In this document: piece by piece, positions 7,290 through 15,387 of the stretch
How the letters are laid out: the number at the start of each line of letters is the position of its first letter
Position numbering within the stretch: position 1 is the stretch's first letter
NCBI RefSeq assembly: GCF_034058155.1
Contig: NZ_CP139148.1
Coordinates: 1,426,001 to 1,490,000, forward strand
Reading direction: 5' to 3'
Length of the DNA: 64,000 bases
Origin: Flavobacterium sp. KACC 22761
Lineage (GTDB): Bacteria > Bacteroidota > Bacteroidia > Flavobacteriales > Flavobacteriaceae
The notes under the pieces: generated by a model
Database searches by the model: none
Told to the model about the DNA's origin: nothing
What the model saw: the letters and a program-made list of their open reading frames with translations, nothing else
Program-made: the position numbers and the translations under genes

Positions 7290-9596
7290 CTATAGCTCGA
7301 ATTCGTCTGTATTTTGTTCTGTTTCCGTGGTATCTTTAACGACGGCTGGCCTTTGGTAACAATCTACTTTTATAGAAAGATTAGCTGGGCGCTCAAATTC
7401 TGATTTAGAAACCTGGAGTGCTTCATCAGCATAACATTTTTTCATGAAATACGCCCAAACTGGCAATGCTGCTGTAGCTCCTTGTCCGTAAGTCAAGCTT
7501 TTGAAACGTGCCGAACGATCTTCACAACCAACCCAAACTCCTGTTACTAAATTTGGAACCATTCCCATGAACCAACCATCTGATTGATTTTGCGTCGTTC
7601 CTGTTTTACCTGCGATAGGGTTTTTGAACATATATGGATATCCTGTCCAACGGTTATCTCCGCTTCCACCGCCTTGCGTACGCAAACGCGCACCAGAACC
7701 AGTTTCGGTCACACCTTCTAATAATTTGATTACTGCGAAGGCAATATCTTTATTTAAAACGTCATGAGATTCCGGAATCGGCTCATAAATAACCTCTCCA
7801 CTTTTATTCTCAATACGGCTTAAAAACTGTGGTTTTACATAAACTCCTTGATTTGCAAATGTGCTGTAAGCTGCAACCATATCTTCAACTGTAATATCAA
7901 CCGCTCCAAGCGCAATTGAAGGCTGCACTGGGATTTCAGTCTTAACACCTAATTTTTTTGTCAATTCAACAACCGCTTCTGGACCCGTTCTGTCAATTAA
8001 TTTAGCCGAAACTGTATTGATTGAATTTGCCAAACCTTGTTTCAAAGTCACCATTCCGCGGTATCTATTGTCAGAGTTTCTTGGTTCCCAATCTTCGGTT
8101 ACATGGTGACGTCCTTTGTGAATCATAAACGGACCATCTAAAATTGAATCACAAGGAGACATATTCAATTGCTCAATTGCAGTAGCATAAACGAATGGCT
8201 TGAAAGTAGAACCAACTTGTCTTGCTCCCTGGCCTACGTGATCGTATTGGAAATATTTGTAATTGATTCCACCAACCCACGCCTTAATGTTACCTGTTTG
8301 AGGTTCCATCGCCATTAAACCAGATTGCAAAAAGTGTTTGTAGTAACGAATAGAATCAAGTGGCGTCATTACTGTATCGCGTTCTCCCTTCCAAGTAAAT
8401 ACACGCATTTTCGTTTTTACTTTGAATGATGCGATAATATCATCTTCGCTTTTTTCCATATCTTTCATAATTGCCCAGCGATCAGAATTTTTCATCGCTT
8501 GCATCATGATACGATCTGTTTCTTGTTGTGTGATATTTACGAAAGGTGCATTTTTATTGGTTTTCATCTCAATAAAAAACTGTTGTTGTAAGTTTTTCAT
8601 ATGTTCAGAAACCGCTTCTTCAGCATACATCTGCATTCTTGAATCAATAGTCGTGTAAATTTTCAAACCATCTTTGTAGATATCATAATCTGAACCGTCT
8701 GGTTTTTTGTTTTCAGTTACCCATTTTTTCATGTAATCACGAAGGTATTCTCTGAAATAAGTTGCCATTCCTTCACGATGACTCTCCAATTTGAATTTTA
8801 ACGTAATTGGCAATGCTTGTAATCTTAATTTCTCAGCGGTAGTGATCATTTTTGCTTTTTCCATCTGCGAAAGCACCACATTACGACGATTTTTTACACC
8901 TTGCGGATTACGAACTGGATTGTATAATCCTGAGTTTTTGAACATTCCGACTAAAATAGCCGATTCGTCCATTGTCAAATCTTTTGGATCTTTAGAAAAA
9001 TAAGTCTGCGCAGCCGAACTTACTCCAACAGAATAATTTCCGAAATCGTAAACGTTGCAGTACATTGCTATGATTTCGTTTTTTGTATATTGTCGTTCCA
9101 GACGAATGGCAATAATCCATTCTTTTATTTTTTGAACAATTCTGAAAGGAAGGAATTTTGATCCTTCGCCATGAAACAATTGTTTTGCAAGTTGTTGCGT
9201 TAACGTACTCGCCCCACCATTTGTTCCCAAGGTAAAAATTGCTCTCAAAGTACCACGTCCGTCAATTCCTGAATGTTCGTAAAAACGTGCATCTTCGGTT
9301 GCTACTAAAGCTTCAACCAAACTTTTTGGCAAATCTGAATATTTGAGCTGAGATCTATTGGTTTTAAAGTATTTACCAATCACGACTCCATCAGAAGAAA
9401 TAATTTCAGTAGCTAAATTTGAATCGGGATTTTCAAGATCTTCAAAAGAAGGCATTGAACCGAATAATCCCCAAGAGGCAAATAAAAAGAAAGCCAAAAT
9501 ACCCAGCAAAGTATAGGCAAAAATTCGCCAGAATTTCTTTTTATAGTAATTAATATCTTTAACGCTATTTGATTGGTTGTTTTTCTTGGCTGCCAT
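7290..9596 (-). CDS. class A penicillin-binding protein 1A (glycosyltransferase/transpeptidase)
   Basis: The 768-residue protein polymerises and cross-links peptidoglycan at the outer face of the inner membrane. A cytoplasmic N-terminus is followed by one membrane anchor (about residues 27-46). The GT51 domain has EDARFYEHSGID (catalytic Glu) and GGASTLTQQLAKQLF. The transpeptidase has the active serine in GSTFKPF, then SNSINTV and KTGTTQN. The length fits PBP1A. It is the last gene of an operon with ricT and gldH (9 bases after gldH) and ends at a strong hairpin. The C-terminal tail is acidic and Thr/Glu-rich. Confidence 0.95.
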   Translation of the reverse strand: MAAKKNNQSNSVKDINYYKKKFWRIFAYTLLGILAFFLFASWGLFGSMPSFEDLENPDSNLATEIISSDGVVIGKYFKTNRSQLKYSDLPKSLVEALVATEDARFYEHSGIDGRGTLRAIFTLGTNGGASTLTQQLAKQLFHGEGSKFLPFRIVQKIKEWIIAIRLERQYTKNEIIAMYCNVYDFGNYSVGVSSAAQTYFSKDPKDLTMDESAILVGMFKNSGLYNPVRNPQGVKNRRNVVLSQMEKAKMITTAEKLRLQALPITLKFKLESHREGMATYFREYLRDYMKKWVTENKKPDGSDYDIYKDGLKIYTTIDSRMQMYAEEAVSEHMKNLQQQFFIEMKTNKNAPFVNITQQETDRIMMQAMKNSDRWAIMKDMEKSEDDIIASFKVKTKMRVFTWKGERDTVMTPLDSIRYYKHFLQSGLMAMEPQTGNIKAWVGGINYKYFQYDHVGQGARQVGSTFKPFVYATAIEQLNMSPCDSILDGPFMIHKGRHHVTEDWEPRNSDNRYRGMVTLKQGLANSINTVSAKLIDRTGPEAVVELTKKLGVKTEIPVQPSIALGAVDITVEDMVAAYSTFANQGVYVKPQFLSRIENKSGEVIYEPIPESHDVLNKDIAFAVIKLLEGVTETGSGARLRTQGGGSGDNRWTGYPYMFKNPIAGKTGTTQNQSDGWFMGMVPNLVTGVWVGCEDRSARFKSLTYGQGATAALPVWAYFMKKCYADEALQVSKSEFERPANLSIKVDCYQRPAVVKDTTETEQNTDEFEL

Positions 9597-9604
9597 AACT
9601 ATTT

Positions 9605-10084
9605 CTAATCTTTTTGTTCTATTCTAAAACCTACGTCTGTAATACCTTCTAAAGCTTCAACACCAGGAATTTTGCCTGATTCTCTAACCGCTTGTTTGAT
9701 GTGAACTTTGTATTTTCCTTTAAACTTTACATCTTCTTTGTAGTACAGCTTACTTTCTTTTATGTCAGTAAAACCATTTCCTAATAAAGTTCCATCTGGA
9801 TTTGCCATTTGATATTCTAAAGTATCGACTTTCGTAAAACCGCTTGGTGTTTCAAGAGCAACAATCAAGAATAAGTTATTGAAAGGATAATTGTTGTTGT
9901 CTCTCAAATTTACAAATAAATTGTATTTTTTGGTAGAATCTAAAACCGGTAGATCAAAAGTTACTACACTGTCTTTGTGCCAGGCGCTTCCAACCGATTT
10001 GTACTCGTCAAATACTCTTTTTTTATCACATGAAAAAAGAAGTATTGCAACCAACAGAAGAATTCCGCTATTTTTTATTCTCAT
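9605..10084 (-). CDS. gldH: gliding motility lipoprotein GldH
   Basis: The 159-residue lipoprotein has the lipobox LLFSC (C19) after a short signal peptide and the family's DEYKSVGSAWHKDSVVTF start region. GldH is required for gliding in Flavobacterium johnsoniae and is tied to the gliding/type IX secretion machinery. The gene overlaps the end of ricT by 17 bases and is followed by PBP1A, the arrangement expected in flavobacteria. It is one of the best lineage markers in this window. Confidence 0.93.
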   Translation of the reverse strand: MRIKNSGILLLVAILLFSCDKKRVFDEYKSVGSAWHKDSVVTFDLPVLDSTKKYNLFVNLRDNNNYPFNNLFLIVALETPSGFTKVDTLEYQMANPDGTLLGNGFTDIKESKLYYKEDVKFKGKYKVHIKQAVRESGKIPGVEALEGITDVGFRIEQKD

Positions 10085-11456
10085 TTTTAGTAATAATTAT
10101 TGGTTTTCTAGGCTCAGCAGATTTGTTATCATTTGAATTTTGCGGATTCGGATTGTTTGATTTATTCGAATTCTTGTGCTTATTCTTATGATTTTGTTTG
10201 TTTGGATTATTAGGTTTGCTCTGCTGATTTGAATTTCCATTCGGATTATTATTTCCTGCAGGTTTTGTATTATTATTTTTCTCGTGCTGTGGTTTTGCCG
10301 GAGTTGCAACACCAGAAGCCTCAGCATTTTGCTTGCGTTTACGATTTGGTTTTTTCTTTCTTTTTGGTTGATCAAAACGAGTCAAACTCTCTTGCCCCAT
10401 TGCATTATTGAAATCTTTTTCAGGCTCTGAAGTTACTTCGATTGCAAAATCTTCTAATGAAGAAACTTTGTTTTTCTGTTTATTTTCAGCGATAATCTCT
10501 TTTACCTGATCAATTTTTAAAACATGCCAGTTTGCAAAATTGTTGGTATAAGCAAACCACATTAATCCTTTAAAAATATCTTGTTTTTGGCAAACAGCAT
10601 CGCCTTTTTCAGTAATCAACTTCGTGTCATAATCCGGAAAATCTTTTAAAGCATCCATGTAAGTGTCTAACTCATAGTTTAGACAGCATTTTAATTTTCC
10701 ACATTGACCTGCCAATTTCTGCGGGTTCAATGACAACTGCTGATAACGCGCTGCTGAAGTATTTACACTTCTAAAATCAGTCAACCAAGTAGAACAGCAA
10801 AGCTCGCGTCCGCAAGAACCAACTCCTCCTAAACGTGCCGCTTCCTGACGGAAACCAACTTGTTTCATTTCGACTCTAGTACTAAATTCTTTAGCAAAAT
10901 CTTTAATCAGCATTCTAAAATCGACACGATCATTTGCTGTGTAGTAGAAAGTTGCTTTTGATCCATCACCTTGAAATTCAATATCCGAAATTTTCATTTC
11001 CAATTTGTGCTGAATTGCCAATTCACGCGCACGAACCTTCATTGGCTCCTCGCGATCACGAGCTACTGACCAAATATCAATATCTTTTTGAGATGCTTTT
11101 CTGTAAATTTTAGGAACTTCGTTACTATCTGGATTTACTCCTTTTTTCTTCATTTGAATTTTAACTAATTCTCCTGTCAAAGTAACAATTCCAATATCGT
11201 GTCCTGGCGAAGCAACAGTTGCTACAATATCACCAATACTTAAAGTTAATTTCTCTGAATTTCTAAAAAATTCCTTACGTCCGTTTTTAAAACGTACCTC
11301 AACACAATCAAAAATCGCCTCTCCATTAGACGGACTCATGTTTGAAAGCCAGTCAAAAACCGTCAATTTATTGCAGCTATCGGTGCCGCAAGTCCCATTA
11401 TTTTTACAACCTTTTGGTGCGCCACCATCTGAGGTTGAACAACTTGTACATGCCAT
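10068..11456 (-). CDS. ricT: PSP1-domain protein RicT (YaaT family) with Asn/Lys-rich tail
   Basis: The 462-residue product has a Cys-rich N-terminus (CTSCSTSDGG.., further Cys up to CNKLTVFDW), a PSP1 core and the cysteine motifs GSCGRELCC and GQCGKLKCC known from RicT/YaaT. In Bacillus RicT is part of an Fe-S-containing RNA-maturation complex. Residues from about 365 to the end form a low-complexity tail of K, N, Q and P, absent from the Bacillus protein. The ATG at 11456 (start MACTSC) is preferred over an in-frame start at 11495, because the Cys-rich segment starts there. It is the first gene of the operon with gldH and pbp1A. Confidence 0.88.
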   Translation of the reverse strand: MACTSCSTSDGGAPKGCKNNGTCGTDSCNKLTVFDWLSNMSPSNGEAIFDCVEVRFKNGRKEFFRNSEKLTLSIGDIVATVASPGHDIGIVTLTGELVKIQMKKKGVNPDSNEVPKIYRKASQKDIDIWSVARDREEPMKVRARELAIQHKLEMKISDIEFQGDGSKATFYYTANDRVDFRMLIKDFAKEFSTRVEMKQVGFRQEAARLGGVGSCGRELCCSTWLTDFRSVNTSAARYQQLSLNPQKLAGQCGKLKCCLNYELDTYMDALKDFPDYDTKLITEKGDAVCQKQDIFKGLMWFAYTNNFANWHVLKIDQVKEIIAENKQKNKVSSLEDFAIEVTSEPEKDFNNAMGQESLTRFDQPKRKKKPNRKRKQNAEASGVATPAKPQHEKNNNTKPAGNNNPNGNSNQQSKPNNPNKQNHKNKHKNSNKSNNPNPQNSNDNKSAEPRKPIIITKNENKK

Positions 11457-11681
11457 AATAATATATGTAGTGTTGCAAAAGCAACTTAAGTTCATAAACG
11501 TTTAATCGGTAAAGATAGTATTTTTTTTATTTTGCTCTATACAGATTAAAACTAATGGTTTGTTAAATAAAAAAAGAAATTTTCTATCTCTAAATAATTC
11601 TAAAAGGAAACCAAAATTTGTTAAGTTTACTTGTACAAAAAAAAGATTTAAACCAACTCAAAAACAAATCCTAGCCATTAA

Positions 11682-13109
11682 ATGAATACTGAAATTTCAC
11701 TAGACAAACCAAAAGAGGAACAAAACTATTTTTATCATTTTAATTTTTCAAAGTTTAAAAAAATAGTACCAGCGCTTGTAATTATTACCTTCCTTTTGAT
11801 TTTAAAACAATTTATTGCAAACAATTTTTATATCCCACACAGTAATCCTTTATTAGATTCGCTAAATCTTATAAATGCTCCTAAACAATTACCACCTTGG
11901 GCAGAAATTCTGGACATAATCATCAACATTATGATTATGATAGTAGCTGTTTGCTGGGAAGCAGTAAGCGAAAAAAAGTACGACAAGATTAAGTATTTAC
12001 TTTTACTTTGTCTGCCTTCGATATTTTCGCAAATAATCGCCATCTACTCAGATATTAATGAAACTTTTACTAAAAGCTCCTTTTTCTGGATTTATTTTAT
12101 TCTAAATTACCTTCCATACTTTGCAACTTATGGTGCGTTTAGAGGAAAAATACTTTATGGAAAAAAAGTAAGCTTATTAGGCTACTTCATTGGATTGTTT
12201 GTTTTGGTAAGCATAAGTGCTTTGTATCAAAAATTGGGATCTGTACTACTTTTCAATGATTTTTTTATTCCAATTTTATCTTACGGAATGGCACTCACAA
12301 AAGTAATTATTCTGTTGTCATTTTTCTATTTTATATTTCTCGCAGATGCTGGATTTTCTTTTAAGAATTTCATAAAACTGCCTCCTACTGTTTTACTCAC
12401 AAACAAAAAGTTTACAGCGCATTTCATATTTTTATTTACTTTCTTGTTTGCTAATTACCTGAATTTTAAAGAAAATTTCTCTGAAAGCTGGTTCAGAGAT
12501 CTATCTTTAAATTTCTTAAGTATATACAACACTATTTATTCTCTTATTTATATTATTGCTCAGATTGCAGTTGTGTATTTATTATTTTCCCAATTATTAT
12601 TGTTGCAATTAAGTGCATTGCGAAGAAGACCTTTGTGGATATACTTGATAAGTTTCATGCCAATTGTAAATTTATTTCCTTTATTGCTGTTTTTCCGAAA
12701 AAGTAAGCCGCTAAACAGTGCCGATTTTTCTGAAATGGAAGAAATTGAAGATCAGAGAAAATCCTATCTCCAACTATTTATTTTACTGTTTTCGACTGCT
12801 TATGCAATATATCGATTCATTGGATTAGGTCTTAGTCGTGAAAACTTGATTTATTTAATATCAGCTTTTCTTGTCCTTTATATTGTAATATTATATTTCC
12901 GAATTGGTGTTTGGATTGCTTTAGCTTTACTGGGCCTCACAACAGTATTCGTTTTATATCAAGATTTGCCTACAGGCCTCTATTATACTTGCATTTTTTC
13001 TTATGGAGCTATTGGCTTATACAATCTTCACATTTCTTTATTTTGGACAGCTGAAGAATGGGAGAAAATTGACGAAAATATCGTGACAGAAAACATTCAG
13101 GAAGTTTAA
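11682..13109 (+). CDS. unknown polytopic membrane protein
   Basis: I do not recognise this 475-residue protein. After a 28-residue cytoplasmic start it has about ten to twelve hydrophobic segments (for example ALVIITFLLILKQFI, IIINIMIMIVAVCW and LLYIVILYFRI-like stretches). A loop around residue 345-360 is acidic (SADFSEMEEIEDQRK). No transporter or enzyme motif stands out. It is monocistronic, divergent from ricT and closed by a palindromic terminator. An intramembrane function is likely but nothing more can be said. Confidence 0.75.
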   Translation: MNTEISLDKPKEEQNYFYHFNFSKFKKIVPALVIITFLLILKQFIANNFYIPHSNPLLDSLNLINAPKQLPPWAEILDIIINIMIMIVAVCWEAVSEKKYDKIKYLLLLCLPSIFSQIIAIYSDINETFTKSSFFWIYFILNYLPYFATYGAFRGKILYGKKVSLLGYFIGLFVLVSISALYQKLGSVLLFNDFFIPILSYGMALTKVIILLSFFYFIFLADAGFSFKNFIKLPPTVLLTNKKFTAHFIFLFTFLFANYLNFKENFSESWFRDLSLNFLSIYNTIYSLIYIIAQIAVVYLLFSQLLLLQLSALRRRPLWIYLISFMPIVNLFPLLLFFRKSKPLNSADFSEMEEIEDQRKSYLQLFILLFSTAYAIYRFIGLGLSRENLIYLISAFLVLYIVILYFRIGVWIALALLGLTTVFVLYQDLPTGLYYTCIFSYGAIGLYNLHISLFWTAEEWEKIDENIVTENIQEV

Positions 13110-13115
13110 AATACA

Positions 13116-13142
13116 AAAAGAGTCGCAAATTGCGACTCTTTT
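13116..13142. terminator. bidirectional terminator between convergent genes
   Basis: A near-perfect palindrome with 13-base arms (AAAAGAGTCGCAA and its complement) around one central base. It is preceded by A and followed by T residues. Confidence 0.8.
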
Positions 13143-13163
13143 ATTTTTACATAAATACTATTC

Positions 13164-13394
13164 CTAAGTCTCTTTAACCGTAATAATTTTCACTGGACAA
13201 GCTTTTGCTGCCAGTTCGCAACTTTCCGTAATGGAATGATTTGGAGATTTCAGCGTAAAAAATCCTTTTGCATTTTGCGAATGAATGAGAACCGATTTCC
13301 CGTCTTTTTTTGACATCTGAAAATGCACTGGATCCATTTCCACACAATAATTACAGCCAATACATTTATCTCTTTGTAAAGTAACGATAACCAT
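13164..13394 (-). CDS. [4Fe-4S] ferredoxin
   Basis: A 76-residue ferredoxin with CIGCNYC (C11, C14, C17) and a fourth ligand in KACPVK (C66), the pattern of a single [4Fe-4S] cluster. C59 is an extra cysteine. Its start codon overlaps the stop of the U32 gene by one base (TAATG), so the two are translated together. It is therefore a likely electron donor or cluster partner of the U32 protein, which is itself thought to need an iron-sulfur cluster. That pairing is inference from gene order. Confidence 0.9.
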   Translation of the reverse strand: MVIVTLQRDKCIGCNYCVEMDPVHFQMSKKDGKSVLIHSQNAKGFFTLKSPNHSITESCELAAKACPVKIITVKET

Positions 13395-14635
13395 TATGCC
13401 TCAACAATTTTGTATAATTTGTCCGACATTCTGATTCTGAATGGTAATTTGAAACTACAGTCATCCCCTTTTGTGGCTTTTTCACCAGCAATGTCATTCA
13501 CAAACATTTCATCAACAATCATTTCCTGAGCGCCTGTACTTGGGCCTGTCACTAAAATTTTATCTCCGATTTTAATATCATAAGCTTCAATCTTAAATTG
13601 CCCAACCGCAGCTTTTGGAAAATAGTGAGTTCCTTTTCCAACATAAACCTTTTTCTGAGTCGCTGCAGATCCTGGAATATCGCTCCACTCGCCCAATTCT
13701 TGCCCCAAATAATATCCTGACCAGAATCCGCGATTGTAAACTTTTTCTAAAGCTTTCATCCAATCTGACGTTTTTTCTTTTGAAAAAGTTCCATTGTAAT
13801 ACGCGTCGATAGCTTCACGATAGGTTTTGGTTACTGTTGCCACATATTCTGGCGCACGGCCTCGACCTTCGATTTTTAAAACTTTAATTCCAGAATCGAT
13901 AACCTGATCTAAGAAATCGAGTGTACACAAATCTTTAGGCGACATCATATATTCATTATCCAATTCAATTTCAAAACCTGTTTCCTGATCGATAACGGTA
14001 TATTTTTTTCGGCAGTTTTGTTTGCAAGCACCACGATTCGCTGATGAATTATGCGAATGCAAGCTCAAATAACATTTTCCTGAAACTGCCATACACAAAG
14101 CGCCGTGGCCAAAGATTTCGATTTCAACTAAATTTCCGTTTGGTCCTTTGATCTGTTCTTTCTCAATTTGATCCGTAATATTCTTTACTTGGCGTAAGCT
14201 TAATTCTCGGCTTAAAACCATTGTATCTGCAAACAAACTGTAGAATTTTATGGTTTCAATATTCGTTACATTCAATTGGGTTGAAATATGAACTTCCATT
14301 CCTATCGATCTTGCCATAGCGATTACAGCTTGATCCGAAGCTATTACTGCTGTAATATTGGCTTCTTTGGCTTTTGTCAATAATGTTTTTACAACCGATA
14401 AATCATGATCGTAAATAATAGTGTTTAAAGTCAGATAGCTTCGAACGTTTTTGGCTTCGCAACGAATGGCAATTTCTTTTAAATCGTCAATCGTAAAATT
14501 CACCGTTGAACGCGCACGCATATTAAGCTGTTCAACTCCAAAATATACTGAATCACAGCCATTGTCTAAAGCAGCCTGAAGCGACTCAAAATCTCCAGCT
14601 GGAGACATAAGTTCGATTGTATTGTTAATTGTCAT
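13394..14635 (-). CDS. trhP: U32 family protein, probable tRNA U34 hydroxylation factor (TrhP-like)
   Basis: This 413-residue protein begins with the U32 start IELMSPAGDFESLQAALD. It has the family cysteine region GHGALCMAVSGKCYLS..GACKQNC (cluster ligands in the family) and DLCTLDFLDQVIDSGI. E. coli TrhP (YegQ) of this family acts in the prephenate-dependent route to 5-hydroxyuridine at tRNA position 34. The last 88 residues are a separate beta-rich domain (U32 C-terminal domain), which is also present on TrhO at 15388. The ATG at 14635 is preferred to an upstream TTG at 14671. U32 proteins also include ubiquinone-related and collagenase-annotated members, so the tRNA role is well supported but not certain. 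Confidence 0.82.
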   Translation of the reverse strand: MTINNTIELMSPAGDFESLQAALDNGCDSVYFGVEQLNMRARSTVNFTIDDLKEIAIRCEAKNVRSYLTLNTIIYDHDLSVVKTLLTKAKEANITAVIASDQAVIAMARSIGMEVHISTQLNVTNIETIKFYSLFADTMVLSRELSLRQVKNITDQIEKEQIKGPNGNLVEIEIFGHGALCMAVSGKCYLSLHSHNSSANRGACKQNCRKKYTVIDQETGFEIELDNEYMMSPKDLCTLDFLDQVIDSGIKVLKIEGRGRAPEYVATVTKTYREAIDAYYNGTFSKEKTSDWMKALEKVYNRGFWSGYYLGQELGEWSDIPGSAATQKKVYVGKGTHYFPKAAVGQFKIEAYDIKIGDKILVTGPSTGAQEMIVDEMFVNDIAGEKATKGDDCSFKLPFRIRMSDKLYKIVEA

Positions 14636-14690
14636 TTTTGATTCTATTATTTCAATGAAATGATTTTTCAATCAGTCATCTAACAATTGA

Positions 14691-14698
14691 CAAAAATA
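14691..14698 (-). promoter_or_regulatory. -7 promoter box of the U32-ferredoxin operon
   Basis: Reads TATTTTTG on the minus strand, 55 bases before the ATG at 14635. Confidence 0.45.
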
Positions 14699-14818
14699 AT
14701 GTGGGTGTAGATTAGATTCCTATGATTTATATCATAGTTTATGTTTTAAAAATTTTTGTTGTAGCCCAATCCTAAATCATTTGCTATCTCCATAATTGTA
14801 AGGCAATCTTTATCAAAT

Positions 14819-14907
14819 ATAGCCCACGGTTTCAACCGTGGGAACACAATGGGCATCCTTAACGTTACGCAACAATACGTTTCCCACGGTTGAAACCGTG
14901 GGCTATG
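14819..14907. repeat. REP pair (BIME-like) beside the broken RAYT
   Basis: Two palindromes in inverted orientation: CCCACGGT-TTCA-ACCGTGGG (14823-14842) and CCCACGGT-TGAA-ACCGTGGG (14883-14902). They are extended outward by ATAGCCC and GGGCTAT, so the pair can also fold on itself. A partial TGTAGCCCAA word lies just before it, near 14760. It is located 27 bases from the 3' end of the RAYT, as expected for its cognate REP. Confidence 0.85.
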
Positions 14908-14933
14908 TTCTATATTGTGATATTTTTATCGAT

Positions 14934-15365
14934 TTAATTTCCTAACCCATGCAGTTTTACAAATTCATCAAATTCATCTTCTCCATTTTTCTTAAGATGA
15001 TGTTGCTTTTGTTTTTTAATATAATTGTAAACAGCATCCAACTGAGATTCGCTTACTGCAAAAGCCGCATAACCCTTTTGCCATGCGAATTTTTCAAGAA
15101 TTAGATTTTCTCCATTTATACAATGAGATGAAACTCCTTTCGCTTGACGAATTACATCCGAAATAGATTTTTGGGGATTCAATAAAAATAAAACATGTAC
15201 ATGATCAGGCATTCCGTTTATGATTCTAACAGGACAACCCAATTCAATTAACTCATTGTGAATATAATCGTGTACCTTTTTTTCAATTCAAAAGTCAATT
15301 AATTCCTTTCGGTTTTTAGTTGACCAAATGGTGTGAATCCATAATTTGGCAAAAGAATGTGACAT
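14934..15365 (-). pseudogene. REP-associated tyrosine transposase (RAYT) with one in-frame stop
   Basis: Reading from the ATG at 15365 gives MSHSFAKLWIHTIWSTKNRK.. and, 25 codons in, a TGA (15290-15288). The same frame then continues without a shift to the natural end. The rest has the HUH motif (GMPDHVHVLF) and the tyrosine helix (SQLDAVYNYIKKQKQHH). The length without the stop would be 143 codons, normal for the family. A restart at TTG 15242 would give about 102 residues with the HUH site but without the N-terminal strand. I call it a recently inactivated copy, or one with a sequencing error at one base. Confidence 0.85.
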
Positions 15366-15387
15366 TGTAAAGTAGCGTTAAAAAGCG

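Noticed and set aside
10097..10375. Basic 92-residue frame inside ricT
   Set aside because: It is a shadow of the low-complexity tail in another frame.
15288..15290. TGA in the RAYT read as selenocysteine or as stop-codon recoding
   Set aside because: No reason for Sec in this family, no SECIS-like hairpin seen, and the position is not a conserved cysteine. A nonsense mutation is simpler.
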